Source: Streptomyces lienomycini
GTDB lineage: Bacteria; Actinomycetota; Actinomycetes; Streptomycetales; Streptomycetaceae
NCBI RefSeq assembly: GCF_027947595.1
Contig: NZ_CP116257.1
Coordinates: 3,534,001-3,598,000 of the forward strand
DNA: 64,000 nucleotides
Reading direction: 5' to 3'
Shown piece after piece: positions 56,884-64,000 of the stretch (position 1 is its first letter; every line of letters starts with the position of its first letter). The position numbers were made by a program, and so were the translations under genes. The notes beneath the pieces were generated by a model, which was not told the origin of the DNA, made no database searches, and saw only the letters and a program-made list of their open reading frames with translations.

Positions 56884-57329
56884 TGGACCTCGTCGGCTGG
56901 TGGTCCGTGGTGCGGTTCGTGCACGTCGCCGGAGCCGCCCTGTGGGTCGGCGGCCAGCTGGCCCTGACGCTCGTCGTCCTGCCGCTGGCCCGCCACCTGC
57001 TCGCACCGGAGGCCAAGGACCGCTTCGGCGCACAGGTCGGCCGCCGCTTCGGACTGCTCACCGGGGCGATGTTCCTGCCCGCCCAGGTGGGCACCGGCTG
57101 GGCCATCGCCTGGCACAAGGGAGTCACCTGGGCCTCCCTCGCGGAGCCCGGCTACGGGCGTGTCCTGGCGGCCAAACTGTGCCTGTTCGCCCTGGTGATG
57201 CTGGCCGCGGCCGGGCACGGCGTCGCCCACGCCAAGGGCCGCGCCGCACTGGCCCGCGCGTTGGCCGTGGTCTCCCTCGTCGCCTCGCTCGGAGTCGTCC
57301 TGCTGGCCACCGCCCTGCCCGCGACCTGA
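56883..57329 (+). CDS. small four-helix membrane protein, CopD-like
   Basis: 148 residues from a GTG that overlaps the TAG stop of the NirK fusion by one base. Four membrane helices are visible. The start WSVVRFVHVAGAALWVGGQL resembles the CopD/DUF2269 family, with His in helix 1 (RFVHVAG) and further His in IAWHKG and GHGVAHAKG as potential copper or heme ligands. Tight coupling suggests it helps the copper enzyme, for example copper delivery or electron transfer. It is followed by a short hairpin. Confidence 0.7.
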   Translation: MDLVGWWSVVRFVHVAGAALWVGGQLALTLVVLPLARHLLAPEAKDRFGAQVGRRFGLLTGAMFLPAQVGTGWAIAWHKGVTWASLAEPGYGRVLAAKLCLFALVMLAAAGHGVAHAKGRAALARALAVVSLVASLGVVLLATALPAT

Positions 57330-57352
57330 GCCGGCACCGGAACGCGCCGCGC

Positions 57353-57369
57353 GGCCCCGGTGCGGGGCC
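57353..57369 (+). terminator. short hairpin after the NirK operon
   Basis: 7-bp stem GGCCCCG / CGGGGCC with a 3-base loop, 23 bases after the stop. Confidence 0.5.
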
Positions 57370-57385
57370 ACCCGGCCCGCCACCG

Positions 57386-57402
57386 AGGGGCCGTTCAACC
57401 CT
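57386..57402. promoter_or_regulatory. DevR-like box upstream of the nitroreductase gene
   Basis: AGGGGCCGTTCAACCCT fits the imperfect GGGNC-N-GNCCC pattern, 66 bases before the start. It is weaker than the narG box. Confidence 0.45.
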
Positions 57403-57467
57403 CCCCCCGGACAGGACGACGACGCAGGCTTGAGGCGAACAGGCAGAGCTTTCGCGAAGGAGCCGCC

Positions 57468-58514
57468 ATGCAGACCCGGGAAGTCGACGCCACCGCCGTC
57501 CAGACGCTGCTCGCCGCGGCCGTGGCGGCGCCGTCCGTGCACAACACCCAGCCCTGGCGGTTCGGCCTGCGGGCGGACAGCCGGACCGTCGAGGTACGCG
57601 CCGACCACGCACGGTGGCTGACGGCAGCCGACCCCGAACGGCGCGCACAGCACCTGTCGGTGGGCGCGGCCGTCCTCAACCTCCGGGTGGCCGCCGACCA
57701 CCTGGGCTGGACCCCGGTCGTCGAACTGCTCCCGCCCGCCGGCGACCCGAGCCTGCTGGCCACCGTACGGCTGTCCGGGCCGCCGCGGACCGGCGAGCCG
57801 CGGCCCCTCGCCGACCTGTACGAAGCCGTCGAGCGCCGCCACACCAGCCGGATGCCCTTCACCGGCCGCCCGGTGCCCGATCCCGTCGTGGCGGACATGA
57901 CCGGCGCGGCCCGCGCCGAGGGGGCCTACCTGGAAGTCCCCGACATCGTCGCCGGCCGCCGGCTGCTGCGGCTGACCGCGGCCGCCGAGGCCCGCAACGC
58001 CGCCAGCGCCGAGCGCACCGCGGAGACCCGTGCCTGGCTCACCGCACCCGGAACCGGCACCCCCTTCGGCATCCCCGCGACCGCCCTGGGCCCCCGGGAC
58101 AGCTCCGGGCACGTACCGATGCGGGACTTCGCCGCCCCACTGCCCACGCTGGGCCGGCCGACCCTGCGGTTCGAACGCCACGTCCAGGTGGGCCTGTTGT
58201 GGACCTCTCACGACCGGCGGCAGGACTGGCTGCGCGCCGGTCAGGCCCTGCAACGCGTGCTGCTCACCGCGACCGCGCACGGGGTGCGCACCTCGATGCT
58301 GCACCAGGCGATGGAGTGGCCCGATCTGCGGGCGGCGATGAGCGGCCCCCGGCGGCGCCACTGCCCGCACCTGCTGATCCGGTTCGGCTACGGGCCGGAG
58401 GGCGGCCGCACCCCGCGCGCCGCCGGGACCCCCGGCCCTCTTCCCGGGGACCCTCCGGCCGGTGCCCGGGACCCCCGGCCCATCCCGCCGGGACGCCGGC
58501 CGACGCGAAAGTGA
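57468..58514 (+). CDS. Acg-family FMN nitroreductase-like protein
   Basis: 348 residues. The opening AAVAAPSVHNTQPWRFGLR and RRHTSRMPFTGRPV are typical of the Acg/Rv3131 family, a tandem nitroreductase fold in which the second domain lost its flavin site. RFERHVQVGLLWTSHDRRQDW is also conserved. These proteins are hallmark members of DosR/OsdR regulons in mycobacteria and Streptomyces and are thought to sequester flavin or act in dormancy. ATG after GCGAAGGAG. A disordered Pro/Arg tail ends the protein. Confidence 0.9.
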   Translation: MQTREVDATAVQTLLAAAVAAPSVHNTQPWRFGLRADSRTVEVRADHARWLTAADPERRAQHLSVGAAVLNLRVAADHLGWTPVVELLPPAGDPSLLATVRLSGPPRTGEPRPLADLYEAVERRHTSRMPFTGRPVPDPVVADMTGAARAEGAYLEVPDIVAGRRLLRLTAAAEARNAASAERTAETRAWLTAPGTGTPFGIPATALGPRDSSGHVPMRDFAAPLPTLGRPTLRFERHVQVGLLWTSHDRRQDWLRAGQALQRVLLTATAHGVRTSMLHQAMEWPDLRAAMSGPRRRHCPHLLIRFGYGPEGGRTPRAAGTPGPLPGDPPAGARDPRPIPPGRRPTRK

Positions 58515-58613
58515 TCAAGAGAGTCCGGCGCACGGCCGACAGGGCCCGCGGACGCCCGCGTCGAGACGCGCCGGTCACATGACCGATCACCGTGACGGAA
58601 GAGGACGGACACC

Positions 58614-59870
58614 ATGGTCCACCAGTTGAGCGAGCAGCGGGACACTCCACCGCCGGCCCCCGCGGGCGCGTCCGTGCCCGGCCGGGCCTGGCTGATGCTG
58701 GCTCTGGCCACGGCCGGCTTCGCCGTGAACTTCTGGGCGTGGGCGCTGCTGAGCCCGCTCGGCCCCCGCTTCAAGGACAGTCTGGGACTGACCTCGTTCG
58801 AGCAGTCGCTGCTGGTGGCGGTGCCCGTGGTGGTCGGCTCCCTCGGCCGGATCCCGGTCGGCGCGCTCACGGACCGCTTCGGCGGGCGGGTCATGTTCCC
58901 GCTCGTGTCGGCGGCCACCGTCGTGCCGGTGCTCTACCTCGGCCTGGCCGGGCACTCCTCGCTGACCGCGCTGCTGGCGGGCGGGTTCCTCCTCGGCGTC
59001 GGCGGCACGTCGTTCGCGGTCGGCGTGCCCCTCGTCAACGCCTGGTTCCCGCCCGAGCGCCGCGGCCTGGCCATCGGCGTCTTCGGCATGGGCATGGGCG
59101 GTACGGCGATCAGCGCCCTGACCACGGTGAGGCTCGTGGACGCGCACGGCATGGCCACCCCGTTCCTCATCACGGCGGCGGTCCTGGCGGCCTACGCGGT
59201 CCTGGCGGCACTCCTGCTCAGGGACGCCCCCGGGCACGCCGTGCCCACCGAGCCGCTCGCCCGCAGGCTGGGCGCGACCCTGCGCCTCGGCACGACCTGG
59301 CAGGCGTCCGCGCTGTACGCGGTGGCCTTCGGCGGCTACGTCGCCTTCTCCGTCTACCTGCCCACCTACCTCAAGACCGGCTACGGGCTCACCCAGGCCG
59401 ACGCCGCGAACCGCATGGCGGGGTTCGTCCTGCTCGCGGTCGCGATGCGCCCCGTCGGCGGCTGGCTGTCCGACCGCGTCGGACCGGTCCGGGTGGTCAC
59501 CGGCACGCTCGTGGTGGTGCTGGCGGCGGCGCTCGTCCAGTCCTCGGCACCGGCCCTGACACCGGTCGGCACCGCCGCGTTCCTGTCGCTGGCCGGGGCA
59601 CTCGGCGCGGGCAGCGGCGCGGTGTTCGCCCTGGTGGCCCTGCTCGCCCCCGCGAACAGACTCGGGTCGGTCACCGGCGTGGTGGGCGCCGCCGGCGGCC
59701 TCGGCGGATTCGTGCCACCCCTGGTGATGGGTTCCCTCTACGGGACGTACGGCTCGTACGCGCTCGGCCTGGTCCTCCTCGGCGCGGTCGCGGCGGCGGC
59801 GCTGGCCTACACCGCCACCAGCCTGCGCCGGACCGTCACGGACGAGCCCACGGCCGCGCCCGCCGACTGA
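58614..59870 (+). CDS. narK: nitrate/nitrite transporter NarK
   Basis: 418 residues, twelve membrane helices, MFS fold. The nitrate-porter signatures are AVNFWAWALLSPLGPRFKD, VGSLGRIPVGALTDRFGGR (with the conserved Arg in helix 2), and Gly-rich GAAGGLGGFVPPLVMG. The last is the nitrate signature motif of NarK2-type nitrate/nitrite exchangers. It supplies nitrate to NarG and exports nitrite, which would also feed the outward-facing NirK domain. The ATG follows a GAAGAGGACGGACACC site. Confidence 0.92.
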   Translation: MVHQLSEQRDTPPPAPAGASVPGRAWLMLALATAGFAVNFWAWALLSPLGPRFKDSLGLTSFEQSLLVAVPVVVGSLGRIPVGALTDRFGGRVMFPLVSAATVVPVLYLGLAGHSSLTALLAGGFLLGVGGTSFAVGVPLVNAWFPPERRGLAIGVFGMGMGGTAISALTTVRLVDAHGMATPFLITAAVLAAYAVLAALLLRDAPGHAVPTEPLARRLGATLRLGTTWQASALYAVAFGGYVAFSVYLPTYLKTGYGLTQADAANRMAGFVLLAVAMRPVGGWLSDRVGPVRVVTGTLVVVLAAALVQSSAPALTPVGTAAFLSLAGALGAGSGAVFALVALLAPANRLGSVTGVVGAAGGLGGFVPPLVMGSLYGTYGSYALGLVLLGAVAAAALAYTATSLRRTVTDEPTAAPAD

Positions 59871-59875
59871 GGCGC

Positions 59876-59897
59876 CCGGGCCCTTCACCGGGCCCGG
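59876..59897 (+). terminator. short hairpin after narK
   Basis: 8-bp stem CCGGGCCC / GGGCCCGG with a 6-base loop, five bases after the stop. It may be a partial terminator before the hemerythrin gene. Confidence 0.5.
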
Positions 59898-59933
59898 CAC
59901 CCGTCCCGCCCCCGACCTCCTCCGGAGACCCTC

Positions 59934-60407
59934 ATGTGCGAGTACTGCGGCTGCCAGTCGCTGACGTCGATCGACGAACTCACCCGCGAACACGAGGCGG
60001 TGGTGGCCCTCATCAGCCGGGTCAGGACGGCCCGCGACCAGGGCGACACCGTCGCCGCCGCCGGTCTCGCCCGACGCATCGCCGCCGTCCTGGCGCCCCA
60101 CACCCAGGTGGAGGAGCACGGCCTGTTCCCCGCGATGGCCGACGAGTTCCCCGACCAGATCGCCGCCCTGGAGGCCGAACACCGCCGGATCGAGGCGGTA
60201 CTGGCCGAGGCGGCCCACGGAGTGCCGACCGACCCGGCCTGGCCGGACCGGCTGCTGGACGTCCTCGCCCAACTGCGCGACCACATCCTCAGGGAACAGG
60301 ACGGCGTGTTCCCGGCCGCCCTGGCGACCCTGACCACCGAGCAGTGGGAGGCCGTCGAGGCCGTACGGGCGCGGACGGGCAGCGCCCTGCCCCCGTCGGC
60401 CGCGTGA
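59934..60407 (+). CDS. hemerythrin-like protein
   Basis: 157 residues. After the Cys-rich N-terminus MCEYCGCQ, the HHE ligands appear in order: REHEAVV, PHTQVEEHGLF, AEHRRIEAV and DHILREQDGVF. These fit a di-iron four-helix bundle. The CEYCGC head differs from the usual YtfE/RIC start and could bind an extra metal. In this NO/hypoxia setting it probably binds NO or O2, or repairs Fe-S clusters. The start has GGAG eight bases upstream. Confidence 0.9.
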   Translation: MCEYCGCQSLTSIDELTREHEAVVALISRVRTARDQGDTVAAAGLARRIAAVLAPHTQVEEHGLFPAMADEFPDQIAALEAEHRRIEAVLAEAAHGVPTDPAWPDRLLDVLAQLRDHILREQDGVFPAALATLTTEQWEAVEAVRARTGSALPPSAA

Positions 60408-60420
60408 CCGGGGGCAGGGC
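60384..60420. terminator. bidirectional terminator at the hemerythrin/flavohemoglobin junction
   Basis: Perfect 12-bp stem GCCCTGCCCCCG / CGGGGGCAGGGC around a 13-base loop. It spans the hemerythrin stop codon and ends 12 bases before the convergent stop. Confidence 0.75.
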
Positions 60421-60432
60421 ACCGCCTCCCCG

Positions 60433-61680
60433 TCAGGCAGCCGAGTCCGCCGTGTCTTCCCGGCCTGCCCGGTCCGTCTTGTCCGCCAGCCACAGGTCGG
60501 GGCCGAACACCTCGTAGCGGATGCGGCGGGCCGGGACACCCGCGGCGATCAGCCGGGCGCGCACATCCCGCATGAACGGCAGCGACCCGCACATGAACAC
60601 CGCTGCCCCCGCGGGCAGTTCGACGCCGGACAGGTCCATCAGGCCGCTGCGCGCCTCCGGCTCCTGCGGGCCCGGGCGCTCGTACCAGAACACGGCACGG
60701 GCGTCCGGCAGCCGATCGACCAGCTGACGCGTCTCGGCACGCAGGGCGTGCTCGGCCGGAGACCGGTCGGCGTGCAGCACCAGCACCGGACGGGTGGACT
60801 CCAGCGCGGCGAGGTGGGCCAGCATTCCGGTGAGGGGAGTACAGCCGATGCCCGCCGAGACCAGCACGAGCGGAGCGGCCGCCTCCGCGTCGTCCAGGAC
60901 GATGTCGCCGGCCGGCGTCGACAGGGTCAGTTCGTCACCGCGGCACACGTCGCCGAACAGCAGGTTGGAGACCTCGCCGTCCGGCGACCCGTCCGCGCCG
61001 GCGACCCGTTTGACGGTGATCCGGCGCAGGTCGCCGCCGGGGTCCGCGGACAGGCTGTACTGGCGCAACTGCCGCACGCCGTCGGACATCGCCACCCGCA
61101 CACTCACGTACTGCCCGGCCCGGGCCCGCGGCGCCGGCCCGCCGTCGGACGGACGCAACACGAAGGACACCACGTCCGGGGTCTCCGTGCGGCGCTCGAC
61201 CACCGTCCACGGGCGCCAGACGTGGCCGGGCCGCAGTCCCGCCTCGTGGTAGAGGCGTGCCTCCATGCCGATCAGCGCACCCGCCATCAGCCAGTACACC
61301 TCGTCCCAGGCGGCCGCCACCTCCGCGGTGACCGCGTCGCCCAGGACGTCGGCTATCGCCGCGAAGAGGTACTTGTGGACGATCGTGTACTGGTCGTCGG
61401 TGATGCCGACGGAGACGTGCTTGTGCGCGATGCGCTCCAGCAGGGTGTCCGGACGGGTGTCCGGGTGGTCGAGCAGCGCGCCGGCGAACGCGGCGATCGA
61501 ACCGGCCAGCGCCCTGCGCTGGGCGCCGCTCGCCTGGTTGCCCCGGTTGAACAGCCCGTCGAGCAGTTCCGGCCGGTCGTGGAACATCGTGCCGTAGAAG
61601 CGCGAGGCGATCTCGTCGAGCGCTCCGGTCACGGCGGGCAGCGTGGCCCGGACCACGGACGCGGACTCTGCGGACAGCAT
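60433..61680 (-). CDS. hmp: flavohemoglobin nitric oxide dioxygenase
   Basis: 415 residues from the ATG of MLSAESASVV. The globin domain (1-140) has a B10-type Tyr in SRFYGTMF and the proximal His88 in HKHVSVGI. The FAD domain reads RQYSLSADPG and the NAD domain reads LVLVSAGIGCTPLTGMLAHL and VFMCGSLPFMRDV. All three domains are intact. It oxidises NO to nitrate with O2 and NAD(P)H. Here it would close a loop in which nitrate and nitrite reduction make NO. DevR-like boxes lie 119 to 156 bases upstream. Confidence 0.95.
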   Translation of the reverse strand: MLSAESASVVRATLPAVTGALDEIASRFYGTMFHDRPELLDGLFNRGNQASGAQRRALAGSIAAFAGALLDHPDTRPDTLLERIAHKHVSVGITDDQYTIVHKYLFAAIADVLGDAVTAEVAAAWDEVYWLMAGALIGMEARLYHEAGLRPGHVWRPWTVVERRTETPDVVSFVLRPSDGGPAPRARAGQYVSVRVAMSDGVRQLRQYSLSADPGGDLRRITVKRVAGADGSPDGEVSNLLFGDVCRGDELTLSTPAGDIVLDDAEAAAPLVLVSAGIGCTPLTGMLAHLAALESTRPVLVLHADRSPAEHALRAETRQLVDRLPDARAVFWYERPGPQEPEARSGLMDLSGVELPAGAAVFMCGSLPFMRDVRARLIAAGVPARRIRYEVFGPDLWLADKTDRAGREDTADSAA

Positions 61681-61798
61681 GGGACCTCCCGTAAGGGGAT
61701 GGGGGAGTTGGTGACCGCGGCACTGGATGCGGCGGTGAGTCCCTGTGTACCAGGGGGCGGCCCGCGTTTCGGCCCCGTCGCGCCCTCGGCGCCCCACC

Positions 61799-61836
61799 GG
61801 GGACCAACGGACGGGCGAACAGGGCCGTTGGTCCCC
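61799..61836. promoter_or_regulatory. paired DevR-like boxes upstream of hmp
   Basis: GGGGACCAACGGACGGG (61799-61815, one good half) and AGGGCCGTTGGTCCCC (61821-61836, near-perfect). Their centres are about 22 bases apart, two helical turns. The second is the reverse complement of the narG box core. Confidence 0.75.
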
Positions 61837-61915
61837 ATCAGGGCCTTGCGGGCCGGGGCTCAAGGTCCCCGGGAGAGGACTCCCCCCGGCCCTGCCCCCG
61901 CGACGCGAAGACGTC

Positions 61916-62380
61916 TCACACGACGGTGGAGCGCCGAGCCTCGGTGAGCCGGACGCCGGTGATCAGGTCGGGAACGATCCGGATCGCGTAGTCCATGGAC
62001 CGGTCGACCCAGGGACGCAACAGCGCCCGGTATCGGGCCAGTTGCGCGGGATCGGTCACCGGTTGGGCGTAGCCCGTCACCACGACGCTCCACCCCAGGT
62101 GTGTGTCCGGGTCGATCGAGTCGGCCTCGTAGGCGACCACCACACCCGGATCGCCGGCCTTCTGCGTACGGGAGGTCAGGGCCGCGCCCTCGTGGGTGCG
62201 GATGATGATGTCCCCGTCGTCCAGGACGTGGTTGACCGGCCGGATCGTCGGCAGCGCCTGCCTGGTGAAGACGACCCGCCCCAGGGAGACACTGCCCAGC
62301 AGCGCGAGGGCCTCCTCGCCGCCCAGCTCGGTGCTGCGGCGAGGGGCCACCGGAGGCGAGGGGACGTACTCGGAGGTCAT
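61916..62380 (-). CDS. pyridoxamine 5-phosphate oxidase-like flavoprotein
   Basis: 154 residues, split beta-barrel of the PNPOx-like type. [20 protein letters not shown] starts it; [20 protein letters not shown] is the conserved FMN/F420 strand, followed by [12 protein letters not shown]. The class is frequent in DosR-like regulons (Rv3129-type). The cofactor is probably FMN or F420 and the reaction is unknown. It is divergent from devR, with a box-rich 243-base region between, and upstream of hmp on the same strand. Confidence 0.88.
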   Translation of the reverse strand: MTSEYVPSPPVAPRRSTELGGEEALALLGSVSLGRVVFTRQALPTIRPVNHVLDDGDIIIRTHEGAALTSRTQKAGDPGVVVAYEADSIDPDTHLGWSVVVTGYAQPVTDPAQLARYRALLRPWVDRSMDYAIRIVPDLITGVRLTEARRSTVV

Positions 62381-62448
62381 GGCATGCTTTCGTCGGAGTC
62401 CACAGATTTCGGTCGCTTCATTGGAGCCCCGCCGACGAGCCGTGTGCT

Positions 62449-62540
62449 AGGGCCGTTCGGCCCCCAGAACGCGTCCGCCCGGCTCGGCTCCGGCCGCCCG
62501 CGGAAGACTGGGCCGACCGGCCCTGGCCCTTCGGCCCCGG
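62449..62540. promoter_or_regulatory. cluster of DevR-like boxes before devR
   Basis: AGGGCCGTTCGGCCCCC (62449-62465), GGGCCGACCGGCCCT (62510-62524) and TGGCCCTTCGGCCCCGG (62524-62540) in the divergent gap. This suggests autoregulation and control of the PNPOx-like gene. Confidence 0.6.
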
Positions 62541-62623
62541 GCACTGGAGGATCTCCGCAGGAGGAGCCGTCGTCCCCGCGGGGGCAGCGGCTCGCCACGA
62601 GAGCGCAGACGAGGAGTACTGGC

Positions 62624-63316
62624 ATGGCGGACACCGAGCAGCCCGGCCCCGGGGACCCGATCCGGGTCTTCCTGCTGGACGACCACGAGGTCGTACGGCG
62701 CGGCGTGCGCGACCTGCTCGACGACGAGCCCGGCATCACGGTGGTCGGCGAGGCGGGCACGGTCGAGCAGGCCCTGGTCCGGGTGCCCGCCCTGCGCCCC
62801 CACGTGGCGGTGCTCGACGTACGGCTGCCCGACGGCGACGGCGTGGGCGTCTGCCGCGAGCTGCGGTCCCGCATGCCGGAGCTGGCCTGCCTGATGCTGA
62901 CCTCGTTCGACGACGAGGAGGCCCTGCTGGACTCGATCATGGCGGGCGCGGCCGGGTACGTGCTCAAGCAGATCCAGGGCTCGGACCTCGTCAACGCGGT
63001 GCGCACGGTCTCCGCCGGGCAGTCGCTGCTCGACCCGAGCGCGGCGACCAAGCTGATGGCGCGGCTGCGCGGCGAACAGACGCGGGAGGAGGTGCCGGAC
63101 GCCCTGCCGGGCCTCACCGACCGCGAACGGGAGATCCTCGCCCTCATCGGCGAGGGCCTGACCAACCGGCAGATCGGACAGCGGCTCTACCTCGCCGAGA
63201 AGACGGTGAAGAACCACATCTCCCGGCTGCTGGCCAAACTCGGCGTCGAGCGCCGCATCCAGGCCGCCGTCATCGCCACCCAGGCGCAGGACCGGCTGCG
63301 GCAGGACCGGCACTGA
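62624..63316 (+). CDS. devR: DevR/DosR/OsdR-type response regulator
   Basis: 230 residues from the ATG of [10 protein letters not shown]; the frame upstream is shadow. The NarL/LuxR-class receiver starts [20 protein letters not shown], with the phospho-acceptor Asp65 in [13 protein letters not shown]. The C-terminal HTH reads [20 protein letters not shown] and [20 protein letters not shown], very close to DevR/DosR. It would bind the boxes listed in this region. It is 110 bases upstream of the sensor kinase gene and probably forms a two-component system that senses hypoxia and NO. Confidence 0.95.
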   Translation: MADTEQPGPGDPIRVFLLDDHEVVRRGVRDLLDDEPGITVVGEAGTVEQALVRVPALRPHVAVLDVRLPDGDGVGVCRELRSRMPELACLMLTSFDDEEALLDSIMAGAAGYVLKQIQGSDLVNAVRTVSAGQSLLDPSAATKLMARLRGEQTREEVPDALPGLTDREREILALIGEGLTNRQIGQRLYLAEKTVKNHISRLLAKLGVERRIQAAVIATQAQDRLRQDRH

Positions 63317-63426
63317 GCCGGCCGCCCGAACCCCTCCCGAGCCCCGTCCGAGCGGGGACCGCTACCGTTGGTGGGTGACCGGGGCGGCCGGCTGCCGGCG
63401 CGTCCCAGGGACCTGGAGGATCACCC

Positions 63427-64000
63427 GTGGAGAGCCCTGACCAGGCGGAAGCCCGGGTACGCCTGCCGCAGCTGCGGCTGGACGAGCTGCTGGAGGAACT
63501 CCAGGCCCGGCTCGACGCCGCCCGCGGCACCCGCGACCGGGTCCACAGCCTGCTCGAGGCGGTGCTCTCGGTGGGCCGGGAGCTGGACCTCGAGCATGTG
63601 CTGCACAGCATCGTGGAGGCGGCGGCGGCCCTCGTCGACGCCCGGTACGCCGCTCTCGGCGTGATCGGACCGGACGGCAAACGGCTCTCGGCGTTCCACA
63701 CCGTCGGGGTCGGCGAGGAGCAGATCGCCCGCATCGGCGCCTACCCCGAGGGCCACGGCATCCTGGGCGAGCTGATCCGCCACCCCGAGCCCCTGCGGCT
63801 GCCCGACCTCTCCGAGCACGCGGCGTCGTACGGCTTCCCGCCGCACCACCCGCCGATGAACACGTTCCTCGGTGTCCCCATCCGGGTCCGCGACCAGGTC
63901 TTCGGCAACCTGTACCTGACCGAGAAGCGGGGCGGGGCGCAGTTCGACGAGGAGGACGAGTCGGTCCTGTCGACACTGGCCGTCGCGGCCGGCGTCGCGA
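63427..64000 (+). CDS. devS: DevS/OsdK-type GAF sensor kinase, cut by the window end
   Basis: Only the first 191 codons are present; the frame is open to the last base. GTG start with GGAGG six bases before. A coiled segment (LDELLEELQARLDAARGTRD) leads into GAF-A (about 50-190): LEAVLSVGRELDLEHVLHSI, then FPPHHPPMNTFLGVPIRVRD and VFGNLYLTEKRGG. This matches DosS/DevS closely. His140/His141 lie in the segment that, from memory, supplies the heme ligand in DosS. The heme GAF would bind O2, NO or CO. GAF-B and the kinase domain lie beyond the window. Confidence 0.9.
   Translation, partial: MESPDQAEARVRLPQLRLDELLEELQARLDAARGTRDRVHSLLEAVLSVGRELDLEHVLHSIVEAAAALVDARYAALGVIGPDGKRLSAFHTVGVGEEQIARIGAYPEGHGILGELIRHPEPLRLPDLSEHAASYGFPPHHPPMNTFLGVPIRVRDQVFGNLYLTEKRGGAQFDEEDESVLSTLAVAAGVA

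Noticed and set aside
58514..58613. DevR-like box upstream of narK (AGGGCCCGCGGACGCCC near 58539)
   Set aside because: Only one half fits and such GC-rich strings are expected by chance; not listed as a site.

Overview
This 64 kb window is high-GC actinobacterial DNA and almost certainly Streptomyces chromosome. GC-rich third codon positions produce long antisense shadow frames, GTG starts and 4-base ATGA/GTGA overlaps are common, secreted enzymes carry Tat or lipobox signals, and the gene sets are typical of the genus. From memory and not checked, the order furA-catalase, two-component pair, ACP/KS/AT, pyruvate carboxylase and later the nar-devR island resembles the left chromosome arm of S. 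coelicolor. I see no tRNA, rRNA, CRISPR array, insertion sequence, prophage or origin.

Regions: (1) 1-7.8 kb: a WGR/beta-propeller protein, a DUF475 membrane protein, furA-katG, an APH-like kinase and a frameshifted MerR regulator facing a 19-bp-spacer promoter. (2) 7.9-13.1 kb: a double alpha/beta-hydrolase, a membrane-anchored sulfite-oxidase-like enzyme and a GH5 mannanase behind a perfect CebR-type operator. (3) 13.1-23.2 kb: an envelope two-component pair, a CAP-domain secreted protein, a stand-alone ACP-KS-AT operon with a structured leader, and pyruvate carboxylase. (4) 23.3-29.2 kb: a secreted beta-helix protein with two F5/8C (CBM32-like) modules, a CYTH-CHAD protein and an M23 peptidase with a dead lytic-transglycosylase domain. 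(5) 29.6-38.6 kb: a sugar operon (GH114, ABC importer, PfkB kinase, GH4) beside a Tat-exported GH109. The enzyme set fits alpha-linked galactosamine/GalNAc/galactose polymers. (6) 38.7-45.7 kb: an L,D-transpeptidase-like lipoprotein, a cold-shock gene with leader hairpins, a dehalogenase/epoxide-hydrolase-like enzyme, a methyltransferase, two short-chain dehydrogenases and their regulators. (7) 45.7-64 kb: a hypoxia/nitric-oxide island.

The last island reads as one physiological unit. NarK imports nitrate and NarGHJI reduces it to nitrite. An unusual membrane-cupredoxin-NirK fusion would reduce nitrite to NO, a flavohemoglobin would return NO to nitrate, and a hemerythrin, an Acg-type nitroreductase and a PNPOx-like flavoprotein accompany them. 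A DevR-type response regulator and a GAF sensor kinase (cut by the window end) would control them. DevR-like boxes of the form GGGACC-N3-GGCCCT recur upstream of narG, the flavohemoglobin gene, devR and probably the nitroreductase.

The strongest candidates for new biology are the galactosaminoglycan-type catabolic locus in region 5 and the NirK fusion with its companion radical-SAM/SPASM protein in region 7. Functions are inferred from motifs read by eye; no database search was run.
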